The notes beneath the pieces are model-generated. The model was not told the DNA's origin. It worked only from the letters and a program-made list of their open reading frames with translations, and made no database searches. A DNA stretch of 55,832 nt from the NCBI GenBank assembly GCA_017405785.1, contig JAFQZR010000028.1, forward strand, positions 1-55,832. The letters are read 5' to 3'. Below, piece by piece: positions 1-9,631 of this stretch. Within the stretch, counting starts at the first letter, position 1. Each line of letters opens with the position of its first letter. The translations under genes were made by a program, and so were the position numbers. Source of the DNA: Erysipelotrichaceae bacterium. Lineage in GTDB: Bacteria > Bacillota_I > Bacilli_A > Erysipelotrichales > Erysipelotrichaceae.

Positions 1-38
1 ATACATTGATTATTACAACAACAGACGTATACAGAAGA

Positions 39-81
39 AAACAAAATGGATGCCTCCTGCGTTATTCAGGAGTACATCCAT
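39..81 (-). terminator. Rho-independent terminator of the first MATE gene
   Basis: The arms ATGGATG (46-52) and CATCCAT (75-81) pair, and inside them CTCCTG (54-59) pairs with CAGGAG (67-72). Read on the minus strand the hairpin is followed by TTTTGTTTTC. It lies about 100 bases past the MATE stop codon. A second short inverted repeat, ATATGTCCAG with CTGG..ACATAT, lies at 113-138 without a T-run. Confidence 0.7.
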
Positions 82-178
82 CTGTAATTCTGTGATTTAG
101 TCTGATTATTCAATATGTCCAGGATTCTGGGTACATATCAATTACAAACGCTGTTTTCTTTAATATATAATGCTTTAA

Positions 179-1549
179 TTATGCTTCGTTTATCTCAGTG
201 GTCAGATTAATTGCCCACTGGTTGGAGATGAACCTTCTCATGCCGATCAGGATTCTGACAGCCAGTTCTCCCTGAGCCAGCCGGTAGATGATAACGAAGT
301 TGTGCATGTGCAGTACCCGGATCATGCCGTAGATCAGAGGAATGCCTACCAGCCATACGATGCCGCAGTCCAGCATCATCAACATCTTGGAGTCTCCGCC
401 CGCTCTTAATGAAGAGAAGATGACCACAACAACCATACGCAAAGCTATTCTTAAAGCTGATACTCTGACAATGCCGACAGCCAGATCGAATACTTCTGTA
501 CTGCTTAAGCCGAATAAGGTTACTAAAGGATCAGCTGCGGAAATGATGATCATTCCGGTAATGAGTGACCGTCCCATGCCCATGTACAAAAACCATCTGC
601 TCTGGGTTATGGCTTTCTGCACATCACCCTTGCCTAACTGAGCTCCCATTAACATGCTTCCGGAAACGGATAAGCCGTTACATACGGAGAAGAACATGTT
701 GGTGATGGTGTTGGCTACATAATAAGCATCAGTAACAGTTGTACCTAACAGGGCATAAGCTTTTACATATAATGAAGTGCCGAATCCGAACAGAGTTTCA
801 TTGACAATTGTCGGATATGTTCTGATCATGACCTTCTTGAAGAAGTTACGGCTGATATCCAGCATGGTCTTTATCCTACCGATGAATATCTCCTTATTGA
901 GAATCGAATAACCGGCATATAAACCCAGTGATACCACCTGAGAAGCTACTGTTCCCCAGGCTGCCCCTTCCACACCCATCGGCGAGAAACCAAATTTGCC
1001 ATAAATCAGAATGTAGTTGAACAGGCAGTTGGTTGCCATGGAAGTGGTGGAGATCCACATTGAGACATTGGTTTTATGAATGCATCTGTAGAAATAGTTG
1101 AAAGCCAGAGCACAGGTATTCAGCGGATAGGAATACTTGACCAAACGCAGATATATCTCTGCATACTTGATGACATCCGGATCCTTGGCATAGAACCTGA
1201 TGACCGGAACTGCCCGGAAGGCTATCAGGGCATAGAAGATCATGCCGATGATGAAATTCAGGATCATGGACAGCCCGAAGGTTCTCTGCAGGTTTTCCCT
1301 GTCATCAGCGCCATAGAACTGAGCGGCATATACGCCCGTTCCTTCCATGACACCGAAGGAAATGCAGGTGCAGACATGTCCGATCTGGGAACCGATGCCC
1401 ACAGGTGTGACCATGCCGATGGCAGAGACCATCATGGTATCGACCATGCCCATGGCACTTGATAACAGCTGCTGAAGCATGCTTGGTATGGCCAGTCGTG
1501 CTACATCAGAGTAAAACTCCCTGTCCCCGACATACTTACTGACAGTCAT
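179..1549 (-). CDS. MATE family multidrug/Na+ antiporter
   Basis: This 456-residue protein is a polytopic membrane protein of the MATE (MatE/NorM) exporter family, which expels cationic drugs or metabolites in exchange for Na+ or H+. The length is normal for the family and about twelve hydrophobic segments are visible. Early residues carry the typical opening LAIPSMLQQLLSSAMGMVDT, and a second MatE repeat starts near residue 240. The ATG is preceded by AAAGGGGGAG at good distance. It has its own terminator and is not tightly linked to neighbours. The substrate cannot be read from sequence. A second MATE gene lies at 16718-18046. Confidence 0.9.
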   Translation of the reverse strand: MTVSKYVGDREFYSDVARLAIPSMLQQLLSSAMGMVDTMMVSAIGMVTPVGIGSQIGHVCTCISFGVMEGTGVYAAQFYGADDRENLQRTFGLSMILNFIIGMIFYALIAFRAVPVIRFYAKDPDVIKYAEIYLRLVKYSYPLNTCALAFNYFYRCIHKTNVSMWISTTSMATNCLFNYILIYGKFGFSPMGVEGAAWGTVASQVVSLGLYAGYSILNKEIFIGRIKTMLDISRNFFKKVMIRTYPTIVNETLFGFGTSLYVKAYALLGTTVTDAYYVANTITNMFFSVCNGLSVSGSMLMGAQLGKGDVQKAITQSRWFLYMGMGRSLITGMIIISAADPLVTLFGLSSTEVFDLAVGIVRVSALRIALRMVVVVIFSSLRAGGDSKMLMMLDCGIVWLVGIPLIYGMIRVLHMHNFVIIYRLAQGELAVRILIGMRRFISNQWAINLTTEINEA

Positions 1550-1604
1550 GGCATCTCCCCCTTTCCTGAATATTACCCCTTATTATCCCAGTAAAAGAAT
1601 ATTC

Positions 1605-1644
1605 ATAAAACTGATATGACCGGATTTTTTCAACCCGGTCATAT
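1605..1644 (-). terminator. Terminator of the dipeptidase gene
   Basis: A perfect 10-bp stem, ATATGACCGG (1614-1623) with CCGGTCATAT (1635-1644), is followed on the minus strand by CAGTTTTATG. It sits just past the stop codon at 1656. Confidence 0.75.
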
Positions 1645-1655
1645 TTCATTTAGTA

Positions 1656-3074
1656 TTAAAGTATTTCGTCTACTGCCAGGATCATGGTTACCAGCAGCTT
1701 GATGCCCTTGATGTAATTCTCAATATTCAGGAATTCATCCGGCCGGTGAGCTCCGCCGTGTCCGGCAGGCAGCCACTCAGGTTTCTCACCCCAGTTTTCG
1801 ACATAAACGCACCCTGTGGCGAAAGCGTTCTTCATCTGTCCGGCATAGGTACCGCCCTTGCCGATCATGATCGGTCTGTCAGTATGACCGCTGAAGTCCT
1901 GATATACCTTATTTATGGTCTGAATGATCGGTCCATTGATATCCAGAGCACAGCCATAGGTCTTTTCCTCAACCTTGAGATCAAAGCCCCATTCATCAGC
2001 TTTCTTCTGAATGTTGGCTTCCAGTCTGTCGCCGTTGTCGGTTACACAGTAACGGCAGTCATTGAGTAAGGCAACATTGCCGTCATTCCACTTCAGGACT
2101 GTTCCTGAAGATACAGTCTGACCTGAAATATCATCAGTTTTATCGATGCCTAAGAATGAACCATAGTAGTCATTGTTGATGCCGTCAAAGAATTCCAGAA
2201 TCTTACGGTCGCTTTCTTTCAGATTAGGGATCTTAAGTAATCCGTTGGTCAGAACTCTGATCGCATTGACGCCTCTCTCCGGTCCGGCAGCGTGAGTTGT
2301 CAGACCATGTGATACAACGACGATGCCTTCTTCGGTTTCATTGACATCGAAGTCTTCCGGAAGAGCACTGAGGTCAAGTTCCGTTCCTTTCTTCAGTACG
2401 GCTGTTGCCTTGTTAGGAACGATGTTGAAAGCACTGCCCGCAAACATGTTAACGAAGTCATCTGACAGTTTTTCCTTGGAAGTCAGAACATATCTCAGAC
2501 GTCCGAATTCACCGGCGGCTCCAGGGAAACCGGCATCAGGAACAAAGGTGAAAGCGGGAGCTTCATAATGCTTACAGTAATACTGCACATCCTTCATGCC
2601 TGTTTCTTCATTGGTACCCAGTAACAGTTCAATAGTGTTCTTTACCGGAATGCCCAGATCTCTGAAAGCCTTCATGATATATAGACCGGCTATCGCACCG
2701 CTTTTATCATCGCTGACGCCTCTGCCGAAGAGATGTCCTTCCTTGATGATCGGATTATAAGGTTCGGTTACCGTCCAGTCGGAACCGGCAGGTACGACAT
2801 CAAGATGAGCCAGAATGCCCAGTCTTTTTCCGCCCGGAACAACATACTTGACGCTTCCAACGTAGTATTCATGGTTAGTACAGACAAAACCTTCTTCTTC
2901 ACCTTTGGCCAGCATGTAATCCAGAACATTGCGGCAGGACTGACCAAAAGGTTTGACTTCACTGTTTTCATCGGTGACACTTTCAATACGGGCAACCTTG
3001 ATCAGATCTTCAATGATGTTATCGCGGTTATCATCAATATACTGATACACCTTATCCAGTACTTCTTTACTCAT
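1656..3074 (-). CDS. pepV: Sapep/PepV-type M20 dipeptidase
   Basis: This 472-residue cytoplasmic metallopeptidase of family M20 cleaves dipeptides, as the last step of peptide use. The family signatures are visible in order: HLDVVP (first metal His and Asp, about residue 90), GRGVSDDKSG (bridging Asp, about 118), GTNEETGM (catalytic and metal Glu pair, about 155), VPDAGFP, and GHGGAHRPDEF near the C-terminus. The length matches PepV of lactic acid bacteria. The ATG follows a very strong AAAAAGGAGGATTTT site. It is a single-gene unit between two terminators. Assignment to the family is firm; exact substrate range is inferred. Confidence 0.9.
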   Translation of the reverse strand: MSKEVLDKVYQYIDDNRDNIIEDLIKVARIESVTDENSEVKPFGQSCRNVLDYMLAKGEEEGFVCTNHEYYVGSVKYVVPGGKRLGILAHLDVVPAGSDWTVTEPYNPIIKEGHLFGRGVSDDKSGAIAGLYIMKAFRDLGIPVKNTIELLLGTNEETGMKDVQYYCKHYEAPAFTFVPDAGFPGAAGEFGRLRYVLTSKEKLSDDFVNMFAGSAFNIVPNKATAVLKKGTELDLSALPEDFDVNETEEGIVVVSHGLTTHAAGPERGVNAIRVLTNGLLKIPNLKESDRKILEFFDGINNDYYGSFLGIDKTDDISGQTVSSGTVLKWNDGNVALLNDCRYCVTDNGDRLEANIQKKADEWGFDLKVEEKTYGCALDINGPIIQTINKVYQDFSGHTDRPIMIGKGGTYAGQMKNAFATGCVYVENWGEKPEWLPAGHGGAHRPDEFLNIENYIKGIKLLVTMILAVDEIL

Positions 3075-3092
3075 AAAATCCTCCTTTTTTTC

Positions 3093-3127
3093 GAAAAGAC
3101 CTTAAATGCTGAGCAATTAAGGTCTTT
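3093..3127 (-). terminator. Terminator of the glgC-glgD-glgA operon
   Basis: Arms AAAGACCTTA (3095-3104) and TAAGGTCTTT (3118-3127) form a 10-bp stem. On the minus strand the stem ends in TCTTTTCG. It lies between the glgA stop and the dipeptidase start. Confidence 0.65.
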
Positions 3128-3172
3128 CATTATGTTTATTCTATTCTAGCTTATTGTTAAGGATTAATCCAT

Positions 3173-4594
3173 TTACATGCTTTCGTACAGCTGGCTGTAT
3201 TCACGTGCTGAGTTATCCCAGCTGACGTCAACACTCATGGCCTGTCTGATCAGCTTACGCCATCCGGCCTTGTTATAGTAGTAGACCTTGATGGCATAAG
3301 CCAGTACATGCATCATTTCATCGCCTCTGAAATATCTGAAGGAGAATCCCGTACCGGTTCCGTCATATTCATTGAACGGCTGAACCGTGTCTTTCAGACC
3401 GCCGGTTTCTCTTACCAGAGGTATTGTGCCGTATCTCATGGAGATCAGCTGGGAAATACCGCATGGTTCAAACAGTGAAGGCATTAAGAACAGGTCACAT
3501 CCGGCATAGATTCTGTGAGAGAGTTCCTCATTGTATCCGCAGTAGAATACTGCACGGTGCGGATATGTTGATTCGATCTTCTTCAGTTCATTCTCGATGT
3601 AGTTGTCACCGGAACCCAGAATTACCAGCTGAACATCCTGGTTCATTATGTTGGTCAGTTTATCCAAAATCAGATGCATGCCCTTCTGCCAGGTCAGTCT
3701 GGTGACGATGCCTATCAGCATTACGTCATCAGCCACTCTCAATCCTAACTGATACTGCAGGCTGCGCTTGCAGGCTTTCTTGTTTCTGATGTCATTGATT
3801 GAGTAGTTCTTGTATAACGCCTTGTCGGTGGATGGATTCCAGTTGTCAATGTCGATACCGTTAACGATACCCAAAAGGTTATCACCCTTATTAGCCAGAA
3901 CCTTTTCCATTCTCTCACCGTATTCACTGGTGAGGATCTCTCTGGCATAAGTCTGGGAAACTGTCGTTACCTTATCGGCATAGATGATGCCGGCCTTCAT
4001 GAAGCTGATGCCGTTATCAAACTTGATATCGCCGTTATTCCAGTAGTGGTCTGACAGATTCAGACATCTCATGGTTTCCTTAGGGAAGTTGCCCTGGAAC
4101 AGCAGATTGTGAATCGTGTAGACATGTTTGTATTTCTTATATTCCGGATCGGTGTATTCCTGCTTGCACATGATAGGGATCATGCCCGTATGCCAGTCAT
4201 TGGTATGAATGACATCCGGTTTGAACTTGATATGCGGCAGCATGTCCAGTGCGGCATGGCAGAAGAAGATGAATCTCTCACCGTCATCAGCGTAGCCGTA
4301 CAGTCCGTCACGGTAGAAATAATCGTCCTGACGGATGAAGTAGTAGATTACTTCATCGATCTTGGTGCTGTAAAGAACGCACTGCTTGTCAATGACGCCT
4401 GAATGAACGCGGAATGTGCATTCTTCCTTCAGTTCAGGGAACTTTTCAATGATCCGCTTATACATCGGCAGAACAACAGCTGCACCTTCACCGCGTTTGG
4501 TCAGGGCTGCCGGCAATGAACCGATGACATCAGCCAGACCGCCGCTTTTGATAAACGGTAAGCCTTCGCCGGAAACAAATAATATGTTCTTCAT
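3173..4594 (-). CDS. glgA: Glycogen synthase GlgA (ADP-glucose type)
   Basis: This 473-residue GT5 glycosyltransferase adds glucose from ADP-glucose to the growing alpha-1,4-glucan. Residues 16-21 hold the ADP-glucose loop KSGGLADV, and TNDWHTG follows at about 130. The C-terminal GT-B half has GIVTRLTWQKG near 295 and the PSLFEPCGISQ motif near 375 with the conserved Glu and Cys. Its ATG begins only two bases after the glgD stop, with AGGG in the glgD end as ribosome site, so translation is probably coupled. It is the last gene of glgC-glgD-glgA and is followed by a terminator. Confidence 0.95.
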   Translation of the reverse strand: MKNILFVSGEGLPFIKSGGLADVIGSLPAALTKRGEGAAVVLPMYKRIIEKFPELKEECTFRVHSGVIDKQCVLYSTKIDEVIYYFIRQDDYFYRDGLYGYADDGERFIFFCHAALDMLPHIKFKPDVIHTNDWHTGMIPIMCKQEYTDPEYKKYKHVYTIHNLLFQGNFPKETMRCLNLSDHYWNNGDIKFDNGISFMKAGIIYADKVTTVSQTYAREILTSEYGERMEKVLANKGDNLLGIVNGIDIDNWNPSTDKALYKNYSINDIRNKKACKRSLQYQLGLRVADDVMLIGIVTRLTWQKGMHLILDKLTNIMNQDVQLVILGSGDNYIENELKKIESTYPHRAVFYCGYNEELSHRIYAGCDLFLMPSLFEPCGISQLISMRYGTIPLVRETGGLKDTVQPFNEYDGTGTGFSFRYFRGDEMMHVLAYAIKVYYYNKAGWRKLIRQAMSVDVSWDNSAREYSQLYESM

Positions 4595-4596
4595 AT

Positions 4597-5712
4597 TTAT
4601 ACCCTGTCTCTTCTCTTGATGTAGATCAGCTTATCCTTACTGCCGATGATGTCCTTCTGGTTTTCAACACGGGCATGCTTGTCCAGAATTGCGTATTCAA
4701 CATGAGAATAAGGTCCGATGTAGGTGTTAGGAAGCAGCAGCGCATTCTTGATGACGCAGCCCTTCTCTACCACAACGCCGCGGCCCAGGATGCAGTTCTG
4801 CAGATCGCCTTCAATGATACAGCCGTTGGCGATCAGACAGTTCTTGGCATGACCGGTGCTTGAATAGAAGGCTGGTGGTGAGTCGTTGGTCTTAGTATAG
4901 ATAGGCCATTCTTTCTTAAACAGCTGGGCAAATACTTCCGGATTCAGTAATTCCATGTTGATCCTGTAGTATTCTTCCAGGGTGTTAACGCATGAGAGAT
5001 AACCTTCATACTTGTAGCCTCTGACATTCAGAGTACCAAGATGATGCTTGATGATATCGATGAAGTTGAACAGCGGGCTGATCTCATATGACTTTTCAAT
5101 CAGATCCAGGAAAAGTTCTCTCTTCATTACATATGTTTCAGTCAGGACATTGATCTTGTTGTCATAACCGACGTTGTTATTGATTTCATGAATGCGGCCG
5201 TACTTGTCGATCTTCGGCATCTTGCAGCCAATGAAGCTTACCTTGCCTCTCTTGCTTTCGCTGTAGACACAGGTAATGTCAGCACCGCTTTCCTCATGAG
5301 CCTTGATGACATCGCCAAAGTCAATTGAGCATACCATGTAGCTCTGAGCGATGACGACGTATTTACGCTTTGATCCTCTGAAGACTTCCAGATTCTCGTT
5401 CATCAGGAACATGTCATGATAGTAGGCATCACTTACAGCCTGGTGGTCAGGATAAAGCATCTGGATGCCGCCATGCTTAGGGTTGATGTTGTACTGTGTA
5501 CCGCTGCCCAGGTGTTCGACCAGTGATCTTGGCTGCTCTCTGACCATTACCTCAATGTTGGTAATGCCGGAATTGACCATGTTTGATAAGACAAAGTCAA
5601 TTATGCGGTATCTTCCTAAGAAGGACATTGCGGCGATGGTTCTGTAATCGGACATTCCCCTGATCTTTACGGCGTTGTTAGGGAAATTGACTATACCTAA
5701 TGCATTAATCAT
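4597..5712 (-). CDS. glgD: GlgD, non-catalytic ADP-glucose pyrophosphorylase subunit
   Basis: The protein resembles GlgC but has lost the pyrophosphorylase signature: where GlgC reads LAGGRGTRL, this reads [13 protein letters not shown]. That is typical of GlgD, which forms a hetero-oligomer with GlgC in Bacillota and raises its activity. [12 protein letters not shown] is kept, and the C-terminal third has left-handed beta-helix hexapeptides. A longer reading frame could begin at 5739. I chose the ATG at 5712 (371 residues, [10 protein letters not shown]) because it matches the family start and overlaps the glgC stop in the string ATGATTAA, a coupling arrangement. Confidence 0.93.
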   Translation of the reverse strand: MINALGIVNFPNNAVKIRGMSDYRTIAAMSFLGRYRIIDFVLSNMVNSGITNIEVMVREQPRSLVEHLGSGTQYNINPKHGGIQMLYPDHQAVSDAYYHDMFLMNENLEVFRGSKRKYVVIAQSYMVCSIDFGDVIKAHEESGADITCVYSESKRGKVSFIGCKMPKIDKYGRIHEINNNVGYDNKINVLTETYVMKRELFLDLIEKSYEISPLFNFIDIIKHHLGTLNVRGYKYEGYLSCVNTLEEYYRINMELLNPEVFAQLFKKEWPIYTKTNDSPPAFYSSTGHAKNCLIANGCIIEGDLQNCILGRGVVVEKGCVIKNALLLPNTYIGPYSHVEYAILDKHARVENQKDIIGSKDKLIYIKRRDRV

Positions 5713-6841
5713 TCTTCTGCACCTGTCCTTTCTTGGCAATTAACTTGATCTCGCTTCTGTCACCGACTTCAGCTTCCTTTGGAATGACAAGACCTTCGGC
5801 GATGATGCAGTTCTTGACTACTGCGCCTTCTTCAACAACGACTTCCGGGAATAAGACGGAGTCGATCACCTTGGCACCCTTACGTACCACGCAGTCTCTG
5901 AACAGAACGGAGTTTTCAATTGTTCCGTCAATGACACAGCCCTGGTTGATGTAAGATCTCTTGATCTTGGCTTTTGGTCCGATGACCTGAGGTGTGGTTG
6001 GAATATCCTCAGTGTAGATCTTCCAGGTTTCATCAGCCAGATTCAGTCCGTTGTCACCGTCCAGCAGATCCATGTTGGCCTGCCACAGTGAATCGATCGT
6101 TCCTACGTCTTTCCAGTAACCCTTGAATCTGTAAGCTACGATCTTCTTGTTATTGTTGAGCATGTAAGGAATGATGTTCTTGCCGAAGTCATGAGATGAC
6201 TTTTCATTGGCAGCATCAAGAGTCAGAGCTTTCTTTAAAGCCTTGTAAGTGAAGATGTAGATACCCATGCTGGCCAGATTGTTCTTCGGATGAGCAGGTT
6301 TCTCTTCAAATTCGACAATGCGGTCATTGGCATCAGTGTTCATGATACCGAATCTCTTGGCTTCCTCAAAGGTTACTTCCAGACCGGCAATTGTTACATC
6401 AGCGTTCTGTTCCTTATGGAAGTCCAGCATCTTGTCGTAATTCATTTTGTAGATATGGTCACCTGACAGGATCAGAACATATTCAGGATCATACATGTCC
6501 ATGAAGTCGATGTTCTGGTAAATGGCATCGGCAGTGCCCTTGTACACACCGAAAGTCGTATTATCTTTTTCTCTCGGCGGTAAGACGAAGACACCCTTGT
6601 CTCTGCCTTCTAAGCCCCATCTGGCGCCCTGGGAAACATAAGCGTTTAATTGAATTGATTCGTATTGAGTTAAAACGCCGATAACATCAATACCGGAATT
6701 TGCAGCATTACTCAGAGGGAAGTCGACAATACGGTACTTTCCGCCATAATAAACAGCAGGCTTGGCGACCTTATTGGTCAGATCAAGCAGTCTTGTACCT
6801 CTTCCTCCGGCGAGTATCATTGCGAGCATTTCAGTTTTCAC
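5705..6841 (-). CDS. glgC: Glucose-1-phosphate adenylyltransferase GlgC
   Basis: This 378-residue catalytic subunit makes ADP-glucose from ATP and glucose-1-phosphate, the committed step of bacterial glycogen synthesis. The catalytic loop LAGGRGTRL is at residues 10-18, [13 protein letters not shown] at 33-45, and [11 protein letters not shown] in the central domain. The C-terminus is a left-handed beta-helix. The start is GTG at 6841, nine bases after GGGAG. An in-frame ATG four codons later lies too far from that site. It is first in the operon and its promoter region carries a cre-like site, which suggests carbon catabolite control. Confidence 0.95.
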   Translation of the reverse strand: MKTEMLAMILAGGRGTRLLDLTNKVAKPAVYYGGKYRIVDFPLSNAANSGIDVIGVLTQYESIQLNAYVSQGARWGLEGRDKGVFVLPPREKDNTTFGVYKGTADAIYQNIDFMDMYDPEYVLILSGDHIYKMNYDKMLDFHKEQNADVTIAGLEVTFEEAKRFGIMNTDANDRIVEFEEKPAHPKNNLASMGIYIFTYKALKKALTLDAANEKSSHDFGKNIIPYMLNNNKKIVAYRFKGYWKDVGTIDSLWQANMDLLDGDNGLNLADETWKIYTEDIPTTPQVIGPKAKIKRSYINQGCVIDGTIENSVLFRDCVVRKGAKVIDSVLFPEVVVEEGAVVKNCIIAEGLVIPKEAEVGDRSEIKLIAKKGQVQKND

Positions 6842-6868
6842 AATATTATTCTCCCTTTTCTTTATTTC

Positions 6869-6908
6869 ATTATAACATCATTTACCTGATGTTTGTTTAC
6901 GCTTTATT
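6869..6908 (-). promoter_or_regulatory. glgC promoter with inverted repeat and cre-like site
   Basis: On the minus strand TGTTATAAT is an extended -10 box (TATAAT at 6869-6874). Directly upstream AACATCA (6874-6880) and TGATGTT (6887-6893) form a 7-bp inverted repeat. Next to it, 6894-6908 reads AATAAAGCGTAAACA on the minus strand, matching the CcpA cre consensus WTGNAARCGNWWWCA at 13 of 15 positions. The -35 box is poor, as expected for an extended -10 promoter. The cre-like site overlaps the stop codon of the upstream hydrolase gene. Promoter and repeat are seen; CcpA binding is inferred. Confidence 0.6.
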
Positions 6909-7814
6909 GTTCAATTGCGATGTTATTAAGGTATTCAGCCAGTACTTCACCGTATTTTACCGGATCCGCAAATACTGACACGGCATGGTCAGCCTTCGGC
7001 ATCAGGAAAACCTCACTGTATCCTTTAGTGGCTTCCCGCATTCTTTCACTGTGATATGGCTTGATGAACTTATCCTCAGCACCGTGAATGAACAGAATCG
7101 GAATCTCATTATCCTTAAGGCTGTCTATCGGCCTCATCTCACCATACGATATTCCGTATATGATCTTGGCACATAACGAAGCGACATACACCGTACTTTC
7201 CGGCAGATGCATTCCCCTTAATCCGACTTTCAGAACATCACTGATGTCGCTGAACGGACAGTCGGCCACCACAAAATCTACTTTTGGTTTATACTTCAGA
7301 CACATGACTGAAGTAGCTGCGCCTAACGATTCACCATGTAATCCCCATACTCTGGCGTCAGGATATCTCTGCTGACTGTCTTCAATCAGCGCAATCAGGT
7401 CTTTAGCCTCACGTACGGATTAGAACAGAAATCCTTTTCATTTGAGCCGTGTCCTCTCAGATCATAGACTATGACATTGAATCCCAGTTTCAGGTAGAAG
7501 CCTGCATATTTAAGAGAACCGATATGGTTATCGGTATAACCGTGAGAAATGATGACGTATTTATCAGTTGGAGTATCATTGCGTATTAATTCTACATGCA
7601 GAACGTAGTCCTGATAACCCTTTACCGTATAATCAGTCTTATCGGCATCATACCACCACGATATGTCACCGTGTTCCTGCTGCCACTTTTCCGCCTCTTC
7701 CAGAGTCTGAGGCTTGATGCTCATGGAGTATTTAGCCATACGGCAACCGAAAACCGCGATCATGACAACCGCAATTACCAGTAATATCCGTAACCATTTC
7801 ATAACTGTCTTCAT
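6904..7814 (-). pseudogene. Membrane-anchored alpha/beta hydrolase, frameshifted
   Basis: Two overlapping reading frames together spell one alpha/beta hydrolase of about 303 residues. The N-terminal part begins with a membrane anchor and runs to YDLRGHGSNEKDFCSNPYVR, after which the frame shifts and meets a stop. The correct continuation in the next frame is EAKDLIALIED, then the nucleophile elbow GLHGESLGA, ADCPFSD, FIHGAEDKFIKP and the final His in KADHAVS. One missing base near 7408-7416 explains everything, and all catalytic parts survive. It may be a recent mutation, a phase-variable state or an assembly error. The start at 7814 follows AGGAAAGG. A working paralogue lies at 28750-29700. 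Confidence 0.8.
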
Positions 7815-7823
7815 TCCTTTCCT

Positions 7824-7854
7824 GGAGAAACACAAAGCCAGCCCTCAGGCTGGC
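7824..7854 (-). terminator. Terminator of the DUF349 gene
   Basis: The perfect stem GCCAGCC (7837-7843) / GGCTGGC (7848-7854) has a four-base loop. On the minus strand it is followed by TTTGTGTTTCTCC. It lies just after the stop at 7876. Confidence 0.75.
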
Positions 7855-7875
7855 CTATGTCACTCTAAAAACTGA

Positions 7876-8766
7876 TTATTTGTAGAACTTCATGTTCTCA
7901 AAGTACTTATTGATGAGCCCGTTGAATTCTTCCCACAGTGACTGTTCGTTTTCTCTGCCGGCGTTTCCGACTTCTTTCCAGGCCTTTCTCAGTTCCTTGA
8001 TTGCGCTGACTTCTTCTTCCGTGAATTCGCTTCTGGCCAGATATACTTTTGCCTTGTTGATGAGTTCTTTCTTGGCTTCGGCATTCTTGGCGAAGGTTTC
8101 CTTCAGATTGTCATAATACTGTTCTCTTCTCTTAAAGAATTCCTTTCTCAGTCCAGAGAATTCCTTCCATAACGGTTCATCGTTTTCTCTGCCTGCGCTT
8201 CCGGTCTTTCTCCACTGTTCAAACAGTTCGTTAACAGTATTTGAAGCCTTCTTCATGTCTTTGATCTCGGCTACTTCCTTAGCCTTGGCGATCAGTTCTT
8301 CCTTAGCTTCCTTGTTGGCAGCGAAGGTTTCGTGCAGCTTTTCATAGTATTCCTTTCTCTTTTCAAAGAAATCCTTTCTTACTGCTGAGAACTGTTCCCA
8401 CAGTTCATCGTCCTTTTCCTTGCTCTGAGTTCTGCCGGCAGCCTTCCAGCTGTCCATCAGATCCTTCATCTTCTTGTTAGCTTTTTCTACACTGCCGCTT
8501 TCCAGAAGCTTCTTGGCTTCTTCAATAAGTTCAAGCTTTCTTTCTTCGGTGTTAACTGCTACTTCACCGGCTTTCTTTGAAAGCTCATCCAGCATTTTAT
8601 TGAACTTTTCAGACAATTCGATGTCTAAAAAGGATTCTTCTTCCTCGTGAATTCTAGGCCATCTCTTTGCTAATGCTTTCGCCTTTACAAAAGCCTCTGC
8701 TGCGTTCTCGCTTTCTAATAAGTTTTTCAGTTGTTCAATTAAGTCTTCTCTAATGTCGTTTGCCAT
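7876..8766 (-). CDS. DUF349 repeat protein
   Basis: This 296-residue, highly charged and largely helical protein is built from repeated units of the DUF349 type. Three units end in the pattern W(K/R)..G.(A/S)G(R/K)..(D/E)..LW..F, at about residues 110-130, 185-205 and 265-285. Each is followed by a stretch rich in Arg, Lys, Phe and Tyr (RKDFFEKRKEYY, RKEFFKRREQYY). There is no signal peptide or membrane segment, so it is probably cytoplasmic. The ribosome site AAGGGGAAA lies about ten bases before the ATG. It has its own terminator. DUF349 proteins have no agreed biochemical role, so none is assigned. Confidence 0.85.
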   Translation of the reverse strand: MANDIREDLIEQLKNLLESENAAEAFVKAKALAKRWPRIHEEEESFLDIELSEKFNKMLDELSKKAGEVAVNTEERKLELIEEAKKLLESGSVEKANKKMKDLMDSWKAAGRTQSKEKDDELWEQFSAVRKDFFEKRKEYYEKLHETFAANKEAKEELIAKAKEVAEIKDMKKASNTVNELFEQWRKTGSAGRENDEPLWKEFSGLRKEFFKRREQYYDNLKETFAKNAEAKKELINKAKVYLARSEFTEEEVSAIKELRKAWKEVGNAGRENEQSLWEEFNGLINKYFENMKFYK

Positions 8767-8845
8767 AATGATAAATTTCCCCTTAGTTTAATTTTATGCT
8801 TTTTTTCCGTGAATATCCATATTTTTTATATATATAATAAATAAT

Positions 8846-9247
8846 TCATTCACAATTCTCCTTTATATGTCTTCTGTAAGCTCTTATAACCTTCCTGTCA
8901 GCTTCAGCCCAGTCAACTCCTCTTTTCTTTGGCGGTATCCACATGACCTCGGAATGATCATGCAGTTTCATGTCGTCATTGACGAATTTACAGATGTAAC
9001 AGTCCATAACTATTGAGAATTCCGGATACCTGTGTCTGACGGTACACAGAAAAGATCTGACCTCAATGTCAGCTTCAAATTCTTCCCTTATTTCTCTTTT
9101 AACAGCGCTTATGCCGTCTTCCCCATCTTCATACTTACCGCCGGGGAATTCCCACTTACCGGCCTGATTACCGTATAATCTGCGGGCAATTAGTATTTTA
9201 TCTTCTTTTTCAATAACCGCTGCCGTAACTCTTATCTGCTTTGTCAT
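8846..9247 (-). CDS. MutT-like NUDIX hydrolase
   Basis: This 133-residue NUDIX enzyme is of the (d)NTP pyrophosphohydrolase MutT/CTP-diphosphatase type, which cleans oxidised nucleotides from the pool. The NUDIX box is present from about residue 40, GGKYEDGE through AVKREIREEFEADI, with the REIREE metal-binding core intact. Upstream lies the typical GKWEFPGGK. The length is normal. It begins seven bases after the stop of the small membrane protein at 9255-9497, so the two are probably cotranscribed. The exact nucleotide substrate is not determined. Confidence 0.88.
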   Translation of the reverse strand: MTKQIRVTAAVIEKEDKILIARRLYGNQAGKWEFPGGKYEDGEDGISAVKREIREEFEADIEVRSFLCTVRHRYPEFSIVMDCYICKFVNDDMKLHDHSEVMWIPPKKRGVDWAEADRKVIRAYRRHIKENCE

Positions 9248-9254
9248 ACAGATA

Positions 9255-9497
9255 TTATGGCAAAAGAATATGGGTGAATGCGATTATATATAAAAATACA
9301 TCAGCAATAATTGTTAAAACTGAAAACACAATTCCGGCAGTGGCCGAACTTTTTTTACTCTTTAGGCCTATTATTCCGAAGATTAAAGAAAGAACTGATA
9401 AACCAAAGGAAACAAATATTCCTAAACCATAAGCACCCGCTAAAAGAAATAAGATAACAATTGAAAGAATAGATAGTAACAAGCTTGTTAATGCCAT
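9255..9497 (-). CDS. Small membrane protein, DUF4190-like
   Basis: This 80-residue protein has three hydrophobic segments. The first two are separated by glycines (LAGAYGLGIFVSFGLSVLSLI), and a short basic turn GLKSKKSS precedes the third. The layout is like small DUF4190-type envelope proteins. The ATG follows the strong ribosome site ACGGAGGTTTG, which supports a real gene. It is just upstream of the NUDIX gene. No function is known. Confidence 0.75.
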   Translation of the reverse strand: MALTSLLLSILSIVILFLLAGAYGLGIFVSFGLSVLSLIFGIIGLKSKKSSATAGIVFSVLTIIADVFLYIIAFTHILLP

Positions 9498-9631
9498 ATA
9501 AACAAACCTCCGTTTACTTAATTATAAATCTTCGTTTATACAGTCAACAATGTGTTTATTCCTTTCAGACAGTCAATTTAAAACCTTTCTAATGGTTCTT
9601 TCTTTGAGTGGTTTCTTCCTCTATCCGAAAA

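Noticed and set aside
342-641. Plus-strand open frame opposite the first MATE gene
   Set aside because: It is fully antisense to a well-supported gene, has no ribosome site and shows no recognisable domain. The same applies to most other plus-strand frames under minus-strand genes.
5713-5739. Upstream extension of glgD (MPRKDRCRR)
   Set aside because: It lies inside the end of glgC, matches nothing in the family and lacks a ribosome site. The ATG at 5712 gives the standard GlgD start.
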